From: Siphonodentalium dalli
Lineage: Eukaryota > Mollusca > Scaphopoda > Gadilida > Siphonodentaliidae
NCBI GenBank assembly: GCA_032622095.1
Contig: CP136066.1
Span: 6,533,784-6,597,783 of the forward strand
Length of the DNA: 64,000 nucleotides
Direction of reading: 5' to 3'
The position numbers and the translations under genes are program-made. Positions 42,900 through 54,780 of this stretch are shown here, one piece after another. Within the stretch, counting starts at the first letter, position 1. Each line of letters begins with the position of its first letter. The notes under the pieces are model-generated. The model searched no databases. It was not told where the DNA came from and saw nothing but the letters and a program-made list of their open reading frames with translations.

Positions 42900-43299
42900 G
42901 CCAGGTCCGATTTTTGTATCAACCCATATACCCTGTGCCAATGCATTCTCTTATATATGCGAGTCGACCATAGGTCGCCTCGCATATTTAAGAGAATGCA
43001 TTGGCCTAACAATTTGTTATTATTTTTTACAATGTTTTACAATTTTAATATTTTTTTCTTATATTCTTTAACAGGCTTATTTTGTAGGTTTAGGGCCAGG
43101 GAATCTTACGTTTTTCATGGGAATCAAAATTATTACTATGAATACTTGGTGATAGTTTTGAGTTATAACATGCCCCTAAGGTTTTATCCAGTTTGTTTTT
43201 AAATTCGCTATAGCATGCCTAAGCATACCCAAAATAATTCAACCCAATAAGATCGTAAATTAGTGCCGATACGATCGGCCCCTGATGACACTGAAAGGG
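42900..43299. mobile_element. TTAA-type MITE with CCCTTTCAGTG ends and one hairpin (400 bp)
   Basis: TTAA (42896-42899) precedes CCCTTTCAGTGCCA. The right end TGACACTGAAAGGG is followed by TTAG (43300-43303), one base off a duplicated TTAA. The hairpin at 42937-43005 and its T-rich linker match the family, but these ends differ from the CCCTTTACCCAACA ends of other carriers. No gene is inside; the 112-codon and 113-codon ORFs overlap the hairpin and linker. Confidence 0.75.
42937..43005. other. GCCAATGCATT hairpin in a different MITE frame
   Basis: The 69-bp palindrome differs from the common form by one base in the right arm (CGCATATTTAAG). Confidence 0.85.
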
Positions 43300-43303
43300 T
43301 TAG

Positions 43304-44784
43304 GATCAAATGTAACACATATTGTGTAGAATTTAGACACAGCATTTGTTCTAAGAGTGTGGGTAGGATTTGTTGTGGATAACTGGTTCATACATAATAT
43401 AAGGTTCATTCCACGCCAACTTACGTCCGAGGAATTATTTAAATTCGTCGAAATCTCACCCTGTCACCCACCTTGTTACTATCGACCTGTATTAATTTCC
43501 ACCCGATCCTTACAATGTTATGCTCTATAATCGTAAACCTGTTTAAAATGTTAGGCCCTGGCAGCCCCAACAAGATCGGATCTTTATAGCTTGAGATGCG
43601 ATCTCCGACTGCTGACACCGCGAACGTTGTTAAAGACATACAAGAAAACCATAGTCAGAAATGGTAACGGCCCCAAGATCATATTATTAGCCATAAATAT
43701 AAATTATAATATAAAATATATTGGTTACATGAATGCACCGCCTCAGAATTCCGTTAAAACAACTAATCCTTCAAATTATTACAAAAAACTACGGCTTATT
43801 ACTGCAGGTTTTTCATGCACCAAACCAGAAAGCTTCTAAATGTGGATCAAAAATTGTGTTCCCAACATAAAATCTTCAAGTGTGCATGACCCAGCCATTG
43901 TTCATACCTAAACATCGAACGCAATTAACGCGGTCATAATAGTTACATACTGCAACTATAAGACATCCAGCGAATACACACCCCACGAAACCCCGAAATG
44001 TGTTGTCTTGCCAGATATCCCATCGCTATAACTCAATTTGACACGGCCAGATTAGCCTTTCTACAATATCCTAAAACAATAAAGCTTCTCAAATCATCGG
44101 CATGGTCAATAGAACTTTCACGAACTTGGACATTCCAACTACAGCTTTTACCGGACTCGGGGTCGCAGTACAACTTTAACGCGTCCCAAAATAACCGGAA
44201 AAAAACAATTATCTATTTATAAAATGCCCATAGGACAACAGATTTCTAAAATTTGTAGAACAGTATACACCGGTGGTGTTAATTATTGGCTTGTTCGGGT
44301 GCGTAAAACTGATAAGTTAGTACTCAGGCGTTATGCCAATCTGGGGAATGTAGTATTCGATCTACTAACATCGCCGAAAATTACAAAGAAATCGACCATA
44401 CCACTCCATAGAAAACATCGTCTGAACTACGCTCAATTGTAAATATTTACACCTCGATTCGGGACGCAACTATCGACGATAAACACACACAAATGATTTC
44501 GCCATCGAGAGTCAATGCATTTAATTAATATATCAGAATGACAGTGTGTGTTGTCGATTTGGATTAATATTCGTAAAAAATAACTACTTTGAGCAAGATT
44601 ATTCTCCATTTCTATTTCATCACCCTACCGGAGTATTTCACATCACTTTAACATTTTAAAGAGTGTTCTTTTAAGAGCGCCCCCACCCCCCCCCCCCCCC
44701 CCCAGAAGAAGTGATAACGAGCTTTTTTTGTTTCGAATAAGTGATTTAAAAAACATTTAATCCTAAACTTGGGTCTGGTTCGAT
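43304..44784. other. Spacer with an inverted copy of 38380-38700
   Basis: Positions 43640-43960 are the reverse complement of the repeat described at 38212-38710, here uninterrupted. Short ORFs on the + strand (43998-44222, 44224-44442) show no recognisable domain. A C tract lies at about 44680-44703. Confidence 0.45.
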
Positions 44785-45300
44785 GGAATGTAATCGGAAC
44801 ATCTAACGTGAACATCACCAACGGACCTTATAGCCACGTCCATGAGGGGAATGTAATCGGAACATCTAACGTGAACATCACCAACGGACCTTATAGCCAC
44901 GTCCATGAGGGGAATGTAATCGGAACATCTAACGTGAACATCACCAACGGACCTTATAGCCACGTCCATGAGGGGAATGTAATCGGAACATCTAACGTGA
45001 ACATCACCAACGGACCTTATAGCCACGTCCATGAGGGGAATTATAGCCACGTCCATGAGGGGAATTATAGCCACGTCCATGAGGGGAATTATAGCCACGT
45101 CCATGAGGGGAATTATAGCCACGTCCATGAGGGGATCTAACGTGAACATCACCAACGGACCTTATAGCCACATCCATGAGGGGAATTATAGCCACGTCCA
45201 TGAGGGGATCTAACGTGAACATCACCAACGGACCTTATAGCCACGTCCATGAGGGGATCTAACGTGAACACCACCAACGGACCTTATAGCCACGTCCATT
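44785..45300. repeat. Nested 63-bp and 24-bp tandem repeat
   Basis: Four 63-bp copies starting GGAATGTAATCGGAACATCT (44785, 44848 and so on) each end in TTATAGCCACGTCCATGAGG. That ending then repeats alone as a 24-bp unit five times (about 45040-45135). Chimeric units joining ATCTAACGTGAACATCACC to the same ending follow. Both unit lengths are multiples of three, so both strands stay open for 120-130 codons without coding meaning. Confidence 0.93.
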
Positions 45301-45369
45301 AGCATGAGCATGAGCATGATGCTTTAATAACTTATATTATTGGTGGTTAATTCGACATGCTCATGAGTC
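45301..45369. other. Short spacer after the nested array
   Basis: It contains GAGCATGAGCATGATG and nothing else of note. Confidence 0.3.
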
Positions 45370-45560
45370 TTGTTCATTCCTTGGTGGATGTTAGAATGGT
45401 TCTAATATATATATATATATATATGTTCAACTTTTGGTATATATTTATATACGTGCACGACGATGTGTTTATTCCTTGGTGGATGTTGGAATGGTTCTAA
45501 TAGACTATGTTCAGCCTTGCGTATATATCAATATAAATGCATGACGATCTGTTTATTAAT
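45370..45560. repeat. ~100-bp duplication containing a TA microsatellite
   Basis: TTCCTTGGTGGATGTTAGAA (45377) recurs as TTCCTTGGTGGATGTTGGAA (45471). Each is followed by TGGTTCTAATA, TATGTTCA and ACGATSTGTTTATT. The first copy contains a TA run (about 45401-45424). Confidence 0.85.
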
Positions 45561-46119
45561 TCGGTTCTTCTGTTTACACAAGGAATGGCCATGTGGGTAA
45601 GTTTCTCGGGTATACCTGGTGGTGTGTAGCGGATCATTAACATGCAGTAAGTCGTTAGTAAATGACGCCATAATCCCCTGTTTATTTACAATGTGGTCTA
45701 CGTTTCTTTCTTCTGGTCTGTTAGCATAACAATTGACTATGTTAAAAGTTCGTAACTCGAAATGTGAGATGAGGTGGACTACTTAATGCTGTAAGTATGG
45801 TATTTAGATAAGCCGAATAGGTTTATATTCGCCTGATCGCCAACACGTTGCACTCTATATTTATTTATTTCATTGGCGTTAATCGACGTTTCGGCCGCGA
45901 AAGGTCATATCAGCACACAAGTTGCCAGACAGAGTTCAGTCCTAGAAATTCATAGGCTATGTTAATTCCTCGGCCATTTGTGTGGGATTGTTCGTCAAGT
46001 GGCTACATTTGTCGCCAAATTTGGTGGGGGGGGGGTATTTTTCTATATTGAAATTTTGTGCACAAAAGGGGGTAGTTGTGGAAATGGCAATTTATTTCCA
46101 GGAATAAGTATGGTGAGGC
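45561..46119. other. Spacer, no gene seen
   Basis: A GTTAATCGACGTTTCGGCCG stretch near 45878 looks like the kind of sequence found at the ends of some retroelements, but no element can be delimited. Confidence 0.3.
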
Positions 46120-46138
46120 ACCATTTCTTTTTTGACAA

Positions 46139-46434
46139 CTTATGTCCGACGTGGAGTTCTACGTGGATTATTAGTGACAACGCAATGTATTTCTTAGCTA
46201 ATTCAATTAAGGATAAACTGAACTCTAAATATATAACCATTATGTTATATGGTTGTGAAATTTGGTCAACCGATCTGGAGTTTCGTTGCACTAATAAAAA
46301 CCTATGTCAACGGACACACCAGAAATTCTGTAAAATCTTCTGGAGCAAATAAGCTTAGTACGTATAGATCATTTGTAGAACATATATACTCGAAGCGCGA
46401 TAAAATATTGATGTTCACAAGGCTTAGTGAGTAA
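46139..46434 (+). pseudogene. Decayed integrase-core fragment, possibly BEL/Pao-type retrotransposon
   Basis: One frame gives WIISDNAMYFLANSIKDKL, which fits the second catalytic aspartate region of retroelement integrases (SDNA.xF). After a +1 shift, the next frame (46249-46434) gives KFGQPIWSF followed by LIKTYV and LSTYRSFVEHI. This recalls the W-K-F-x-x-P-x-x-P-W block and the downstream helix of BEL/Pao integrases. The glutamate expected after the PW block is not visible, the frame is broken, and no reverse transcriptase or LTR lies nearby, so this is a dead remnant. The assignment rests on motif resemblance only. Confidence 0.4.
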
Positions 46435-46659
46435 TCATAATTTGGAAATAGAGACAGGTATAGGCACAAACACCAGAGCAACTCCAGTCTAACATGAAGA
46501 AGATAAAATGCATAATCGAGGTGACTAATGGGTGGACTTCAATCTGATCCTATATAAATATGACTTCATAGCAGTTGAAATTGGGTCCTAAAGGCAGATT
46601 GAGATTCCCACAAGGTGAATTTGGTGACGCTAGCCCGCCATGCAAGATAGCGTCATTAT
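46435..46659. other. Spacer, no gene seen
   Basis: No feature is recognised. Confidence 0.3.
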
Positions 46660-46741
46660 GTTAACCCTCTAGGGACCCCATGTCATAAAGTTAACCCTCT
46701 AGGGACCCCATGTCATTAAGTTAACCCTCTAGGGACCCCAT
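46660..46741. repeat. 30-bp tandem repeat, 3 copies, TTAACCCTCTAGGGACCCC
   Basis: GTTAACCCTCTAGGGACCCC starts at 46660, 46690 and 46720. The TTAACCCT word resembles the start of TTAA-type MITEs, but no inverted end is present. Confidence 0.9.
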
Positions 46742-47282
46742 TCTACAAATGGCAGACGTATTATTTCCATGCTTGGATAATGATACGGGAATTCTTTGAA
46801 GATTGAGCTTAAAACAGTTACTGTATTGATTTCCAGATGTCTAACTATTTATGTATTGCATCCATTGATGTTGTTTGTATTTTATGTACAATGTATGGCA
46901 TCTGTCCCTATATAGTTGGCATAAATGATCAATAAATCATATTATATATATACCATATCATATATCATGTCACTTATAACGAGATAAAAGAGCACTTTGT
47001 ACATCTAGTCAGGGGTAATATATGTTTATAACATGCAAATCCACTGGCCGAGGGACGTCGCTGGCGAGCCCCGTTGAGGGGTACACTTTGAAGAATTTGC
47101 GCTTATTCCATTTGCACACCACCCCACCCACCCCCACTCGCTTTGTTGGAACTTGTGCCGCAATATTTCCACCTTTTCAACTGTTGCAAATTTGGGAACC
47201 ATAATTTTGTTCGTAGTCATCATATTTGGTATCCATTTGGTATGCATTGCTGAATGGGAAAGTTGGTCAAATTAAATAATTC
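46742..47282. other. Spacer before the 36-bp satellite
   Basis: Unique-looking sequence. Small ORFs at 47022-47247 on both strands show no domain. The satellite begins abruptly at about 47283 after an AT-rich stretch. Confidence 0.35.
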
Positions 47283-50200
47283 ACAATACGAAACGACTGA
47301 GACCATTCTGGAAATAGAACAATACGAAACGACTGGGACCATTCTGGAAATAGAACAATAAGAAACGACTGGGGCCATTCTGGAAATAGAACAATAAGAA
47401 ACGACTGGGACCATTCTGGAAATATAACAATACGAAACGACTGGGACCATACTGGATATATAACAATAAGAAACGACTGGGACCATTCTGGATATATAAC
47501 AATACGAAACGACTGGGACCATTCTGGAAATATAACAATACGAAACGACTGGGACCATTCTGGAAATAGAACAATAAGAAACGACTGGGACCATTCTGGA
47601 AATATAACAATACGAAACGACTGGGACCATTCTGGAAATATAACAATACGAAACGACTGGGGCCATTCTGGAAATAGAACAATAAGAAACGACTGGGACC
47701 ATTCTGGAAATAGAACAACACGAAACGACTGAGACCATTCTGGAAATAGAACAATACGAAACGACTGAGACCATTCTGGATATAGAACAATACGAAACGA
47801 CTGGGACCATTCTGGATATATAACAATAAGAAACGACTGGGACCATTCTGGAAATATAACAATAAGAAACGACTGGGGCCATTCTGGAAATAGAACAATA
47901 CGAAACGACTGAGACCATTCTGGAAATAGAACAATACGAAACGACTGGGACCATTCTGGAAATATAACAATACGAAACGACTGGGGCCATTCTGGATATA
48001 TAACAATACGAAACGACTGAGACCATTCTGGAAATAGAACAATACGAAACGACTGAGACCATTCTGGATATATAACAATAAGAAACGACTGGGACCATTC
48101 TGGATATATAACAATAAGAAACGACTGGGACCATTCTGGAAATATAACAATAAGAAACGACTGGGGCCATTCTGGAAATAGAACAATAAGAAACGACTGA
48201 GACCATTCTGGACATAGAACAATACGAAACGACTGGGGCCATTCTGGAAATACAACAATACGAAACGACTGGGACCATTCTGGAAATATAACAATACGAA
48301 ACGACTGGGGCCATTCTGGAAATACAACAATACGAAACGACTGGGACCATTCTGGAAATACAACAATACGAAACGACTGAGACCATTCTGGAAATATAAC
48401 AATACGAAACGACTGGGACCATTCTGGAAATATAACAATTCGAAACGACTGGGGCCATTCTGGAAATAGAACAATACGAAACGACTGAGACCATTCTGGA
48501 CATAGAACAATAAGAAACGACTGGGACCATTCTGGATATATAACAATACGAAACGACTGGGACCATTCTGGATATATAACAATAAGAAACGACTGGGACC
48601 ATTCTGGACATAGGACAATAAGAAACGACTGGGACCATTCTGGACATAGAACAATAAGAAACGACTGGGACCATTCTGGAAATATAACAATACGAAACGA
48701 CTGGGACCATTCTGGACATAGAACAATAAGAAACGACTGGGACCATTCTGGAAATATAACAATACGAAACGACTGGGACCATTCTGGACATAGAACAATA
48801 AGAAACGACTGGGACCATTCTGGAAATAGAACAATACGAAACGACTGGGACCATTCTGGATATAGAACAATACGAAACGACTGGGACCATTCTGGATATA
48901 GAACAATAAGAAACGACTGGGACCATTCTGGATATAGAACAATAAGAAACGACTGGGACCATTCTGGATATAGAACAATAAGAAACGACTGGGACCATTC
49001 TGGATATAGAACAATAAGAAACGACTGGGACCATTCTGGACATAGAACAATAAGAAACGACTGGGACCATTCTGGACATAGAACAATAAGAAACGACTGG
49101 GACCATTCTGGATATATAACAATACGAAACGACTGGGACCATTCTGGATATATAACAATAAGAAACGACTGGGACCATTCTGGAAATAGAACAATAAGAA
49201 ACGACTGAGACCATTCTGGAAATAGAACAATAAGAAACGACTGGGACCATTCTGGACATAGAACAATAAGAAACGACTGGGACCATTCTGGATATATAAC
49301 AATAAGAAACGACTGGGACCATTCTGGATATATAACAATAAGAAACGACTGGGACCATTCTGGATATAGAACAATAAGAAACGACTGGGACCATTCTGGA
49401 CATAGGACAATAAGAAACGACTGGGACCATTCTGGACATAGAACAATAAGAAACGACTGGGACCATTCTGGACATAGAACAATAAGAAACGACTGGGGCC
49501 ATTCTGGATATAGAACAATAAGAAACGACTGGGACCATTCTGGACGTATAACAATACGAAACGACTGGGACCATTCTGGATATATAACAATACGAAACGA
49601 CTGGGACCATTCTGGACATAGAACAATAAGAAACGACTGGGACCATTCTGGACATAGAACAATAAGAAACGACTGGGGCCATTCTGGATATAGAACAATA
49701 AGAAACGACTGGGACCATTCTGGATATATAACAATAAGAAACGACTGGGACCATTCTGGAAATAGGACAATAAGAAACGACTGGGACCATTCTGGAAATA
49801 GGACAATAAGAAACGACTGGGACCATTCTGGATATATAACAATACGAAACGACTGAGACCATTCTGGATATAGGACAATAAGAAACGACTGAGACCATTC
49901 TGGATATAGAACAATACGAAACGACTGGGACCATTCTGGACATAGAACAATAAGAAACGACTGGGGCCATTCTGGACATAGAACAATAAGAAACGACTGG
50001 GACCATTCTGGACATAGAACAATAAGAAACGACTGGGACCATTCTGGATATATAACAATAAGAAACGACTGGGACCATTCTGGACATAGAACAATAAGAA
50101 ACGACTGGGACCATTCTGGACATAGGACAATAAGAAACGACTGGGACCATTCTGGACATAGAACAATAAGAAACGACTGGGACCATTCTGGACATACAAC

Positions 50201-53200
50201 AATAAGAAACGACTGGGACCATTCTGGAAATAGAACAATAAGAAACGACTGGGACCATTCTGGATATATAACAATACGAAACGACTGGGACCATTCTGGA
50301 CATAGAACAATAAGAAACGACTGGGACCATTCTGGACATAGAACAATAAGAAACGACTGGGACCATTCTGGAAATAGAACAATAAGAAACGACTGGGACC
50401 ATTCTGGATATAGAACAATAAGAAACGACTGAGACCATTCTGGACATAGGACAATAAGAAACGACTGGGACCATTCTGGATATATAACAATACGAAACGA
50501 CTGGGACCATTCTGGACATAGAACAATAAGAAACGACTGGGACCATTCTGGACATAGAACAATAAGAAACGACTGGGGCCATTCTGGATATAGAACAATA
50601 AGAAACGACTGGGACCATTCTGGATATATAACAATAAGAAACGACTGGGACCATTCTGGAAATAGGACAATAAGAAACGACTGGGACCATTCTGGAAATA
50701 GGACAATAAGAAACGACTGGGACCATTCTGGAAATAGGACAATAAGAAACGACTGGGACCATTCTGGAAATAGAACAATAAGAAACGACTGGGACCATTC
50801 TGGACATAGAACAATAAGAAACGACTGGGACCATTCTGGAAATAGAACAATAAGAAACGACTGGGACCATTCTGGACATACAACAATAAGAAACGACTGG
50901 GACCATTCTGGACATAGAACAATAAGAAACGACTGGGACCATTCTGGACATAGAACAATAAGAAACGACTGGGACCATTCTGGAAATAGAACAATAAGAA
51001 ACGACTGAGACCATTCTGGATATATAACAATACGAAACGACTGGGACCATTCTGGACATAGAACAATAAGAAACGACTGGGACCATTCTGGACATAGAAC
51101 AATAAGAAACGACTGGGACCATTCTGGAAATAGAACAATAAGAAACGACTGGGACCATTCTGGATATATAACAATACGAAACGACTGGGACCATTCTGGA
51201 CATAGAACAATAAGAAACGACTGGGACCATTCTGGACATAGAACAATAAGAAACGACTGGGGCCATTCTGGATATAGAACAATAAGAAACGACTGGGACC
51301 ATTCTGGATATATAACAATAAGAAACGACTGGGACCATTCTGGAAATAGGACAATAAGAAACGACTGGGACCATTCTGGAAATAGGACAATAAGAAACGA
51401 CTGGGACCATTCTGGAAATAGGACAATAAGAAACGACTGGGACCATTCTGGATATATAACAATACGAAACGACTGAGACCATTCTGGATATAGGACAATA
51501 AGAAACGACTGAGACCATTCTGGATATAGAACAATACGAAACGACTGGGACCATTCTGGACATAGAACAATAAGAAACGACTGGGACCATTCTGGACATA
51601 GGACAATAAGAAACGACTGGGACCATTCTGGACATAGAACAATAAGAAACGACTGGGACCATTCTGGACATAGAACAATAAGAAACGACTGGGACCATTC
51701 TGGATATATAACAATAAGAAACGACTGGGACCATTCTGGACATAGAACAATAAGAAACGACTGGGACCATTCTGGACATAGGACAATAAGAAACGACTGG
51801 GGCCATTCTGGACATACAACAATAAGAAACGACTGGGACCATTCTGGACATACAACAATAAGAAACGACTGGGACCATTCTGGAAATAGAACAATAAGAA
51901 ACGACTGGGACCATTCTGGAAATATAACAATACGAAACGACTGGGACCATTCTGGACATAGGACAATAAGAAACGACTGGGACCATTCTGGACATAGAAC
52001 AATAAGAAACGACTGGGACCATTCTGGAAATAGAACAATAAGAAACGACTGGGACCATTCTGGACATAGAACAATAAGAAACGACTGGGACCATTCTGGA
52101 AATAGGACAATACGAAACGACTGGGACCATTCTGGATATATAACAATAAGAAACGACTGGGACCATTCTGGATATAGAACAATAAGAAACGACTGGGACC
52201 ATTCTGGATATAGAACAATAAGAAACGACTGGGACCATTCTGGACATAGAACAATAAGAAACGACTGGGGCCATTCTGGAAATAGGACAATAAGAAACGA
52301 CTGGGACCATTCTGGATATATAACAATAAGAAACGACTGGGACCATTCTGGAAATAGAACAATACGAAACGACTGGGACCATTCTGGACATAGAACAATA
52401 AGAAACGACTGGGGCCATTCTGGAAATAGAACAATAAGAAACGACTGGGGCCATTCTGGAAATAGGACAATAAGAAACGACTGGGACCATTCTGGATATA
52501 TAACAATAAGAAACGACTGGGACCATTCTGGACATAGAACAATAAGAAACGACTGGGGCCATTCTGGAAATAGGACAATAAGAAACGACTGGGACCATTC
52601 TGGATATATAACAATAAGAAACGACTGGGACCATTCTGGAAATAGAACAATACGAAACGACTGGGACCATTCTGGACATAGAACAATAAGGAACGACTGA
52701 GACCATTCTGGACATAGAACAATAAGAAACGACTGGGACCATTCTGGATATATAACAATAAGAAACGACTGGGACCATTCTGGACATAGAACAATAAGAA
52801 ACGACTGGGGCCATTCTGGACATAGAACAATAAGAAACGACTGGGACCATTCTGGACATAGAACAATAAGAAACGACTGGGACCATTCTGGATATAGAAC
52901 AATAAGAAACGACTGGGACCATTCTGGATATAGGACAATAAGAAACGACTGGGACCATTCTGGATATAGAACAATAAGAAACGACTGGGACCATTCTGGA
53001 AATATAACAATACGAAACGACTGGGACCATTCTGGACATAGGACAATAAGAAACGACTGGGACCATTCTGGACATAGGACAATAAGAAACGACTGGGACC
53101 ATTCTGGACATAGGACAATAAGAAACGACTGAGACCATTCTGGACATAGGACAATAAGAAACGACTGGGACCATTCTGGAAATAGAACAATAAGAAACGA

Positions 53201-54780
53201 CTGGGACCATTCTGGAAATAGAACAATAAGAAACGACTGGGACCATTCTGGAAATAGAACAATAAGAAACGACTGGGACCATTCTGGAAATAGGACAATA
53301 AGAAACGACTGGGACCATTCTGGATATAGGACAATAAGAAACGACTGGGACCATTCTGGACATAGGACAATAAGAAACGACTGGGACCATTCTGGATATA
53401 GAACAATAAGAAACGACTGGGACCATTCTGGAAATAGGACAATAAGAAACGACTGGGACCATTCTGGAAATAGAACAATAAGAAACGACTGGGACCATTC
53501 TGGAAATAGAACAATAAGAAACGACTGGGACCATTCTGGAAATACAACAATAAGAAACGACTGGGGCCATTCTGGAAATAGGACAATAAGAAACGACTGA
53601 GACCATTCTGGACATAGGACAATAAGAAACGACTGGGACCATTCTGGACATAGGACAATAAGAAACGACTGGGACCATTCTGGATATATAACAATACGAA
53701 ACGACTGAGACCATTCTGGACATAGGACAATAAGAAACGACTGGGACCATTCTGGACATAGGACAATAAGAAACGACTGGGGCCATTCTGGAAATAGGAC
53801 AATAAGAAACGACTGGGGCCATTCTGGAAATAGGACAATAAGAAACGACTGGGACCATTCTGGACATAGGACAATAAGAAACGACTGGGACCATTCTGGA
53901 CATAGGACAATAAGAAACGACTGAGACCATTCTGGATATAGGACAATAAGAAACGACTGGGGCCATTCTGGATATATAACAATAAGAAACGACTGGGACC
54001 ATTCTGGACATAGAACAATAAGAAACGACTGGGACCATTCTGGATATATAACAATAAGAAACGACTGGGACCATTCTGGATATAGGACAATAAGAAACTA
54101 CTGAGACCATTCTGGATATAGGACAATAAGAAACGACTGGGGCAATTCTGGATATATAACAATAAGAAACGACTGAGACCATTCTGGATATAGGACAATA
54201 AGAAACGACTGGGGCCATTCTGGACATAGAACAATAAGAAACGACTGGGACCATTCTGGATATAGAACAATAAGAAACTACTGAGACCATTCTGGATATA
54301 GGACAATAAGAAACGACTGGGGCCATTCTGGATATATAACAATAAGAAACGACTGAGACCATTCTCGATATAGGACAATAAGAAACGACTGGGGCCATTC
54401 TGGACATAGGACAATAAGAAACGACTGAGACCATTCTGGACATAGAACAATAAGAAACGACTGGGACCATTCTGGATATAGAACAATAAGAAACGACTGG
54501 GACCATTCTGGACATAGGACAATAAGAAACGACTGGGGCCATTCTGGATATATAACAATAAGAAACGACTGGGACCATTCTGGACATAGGACAATAAGAA
54601 ACGACTGGGACCATTCTGGATATAGGACAATAAGAAACTACTGAGACCATTCTGGACATAGGACAATAAGAAACGACTGAGACCATTCTGGATATAGGAC
54701 AATAAGAAACGACTGAGATCATTCTGGACATAGGACAATAAGAAACGACTGTGACCATTCTGGATATAGGACAATAAGAA
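47283..54780. repeat. Satellite domain A (GGAAATA/GGATATA/GGACATA units, with CpG)
   Basis: Units here carry GGAAATA, GGATATA or GGACATA, and almost always AAACGAC. TACGAAAC units occur only up to about 53,700. The GGTAATA variant is absent. Larger duplicated blocks occur: about 49741-49963 equals 51361-51583 (offset 1620 bp, 45 units), and about 50471-50750 equals 51155-51434 (offset 684 bp, 19 units). Confidence 0.85.

Noticed and set aside
42733-43202. Two overlapping ORFs of 112-113 codons
   Set aside because: They span a MITE end, its hairpin and T-rich linker; the encoded hairpin peptide recurs at every family member in several frames.
44763-45155. ORFs of 123-130 codons on both strands
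   Set aside because: They are products of the 63/24-bp array, whose unit lengths are multiples of three.
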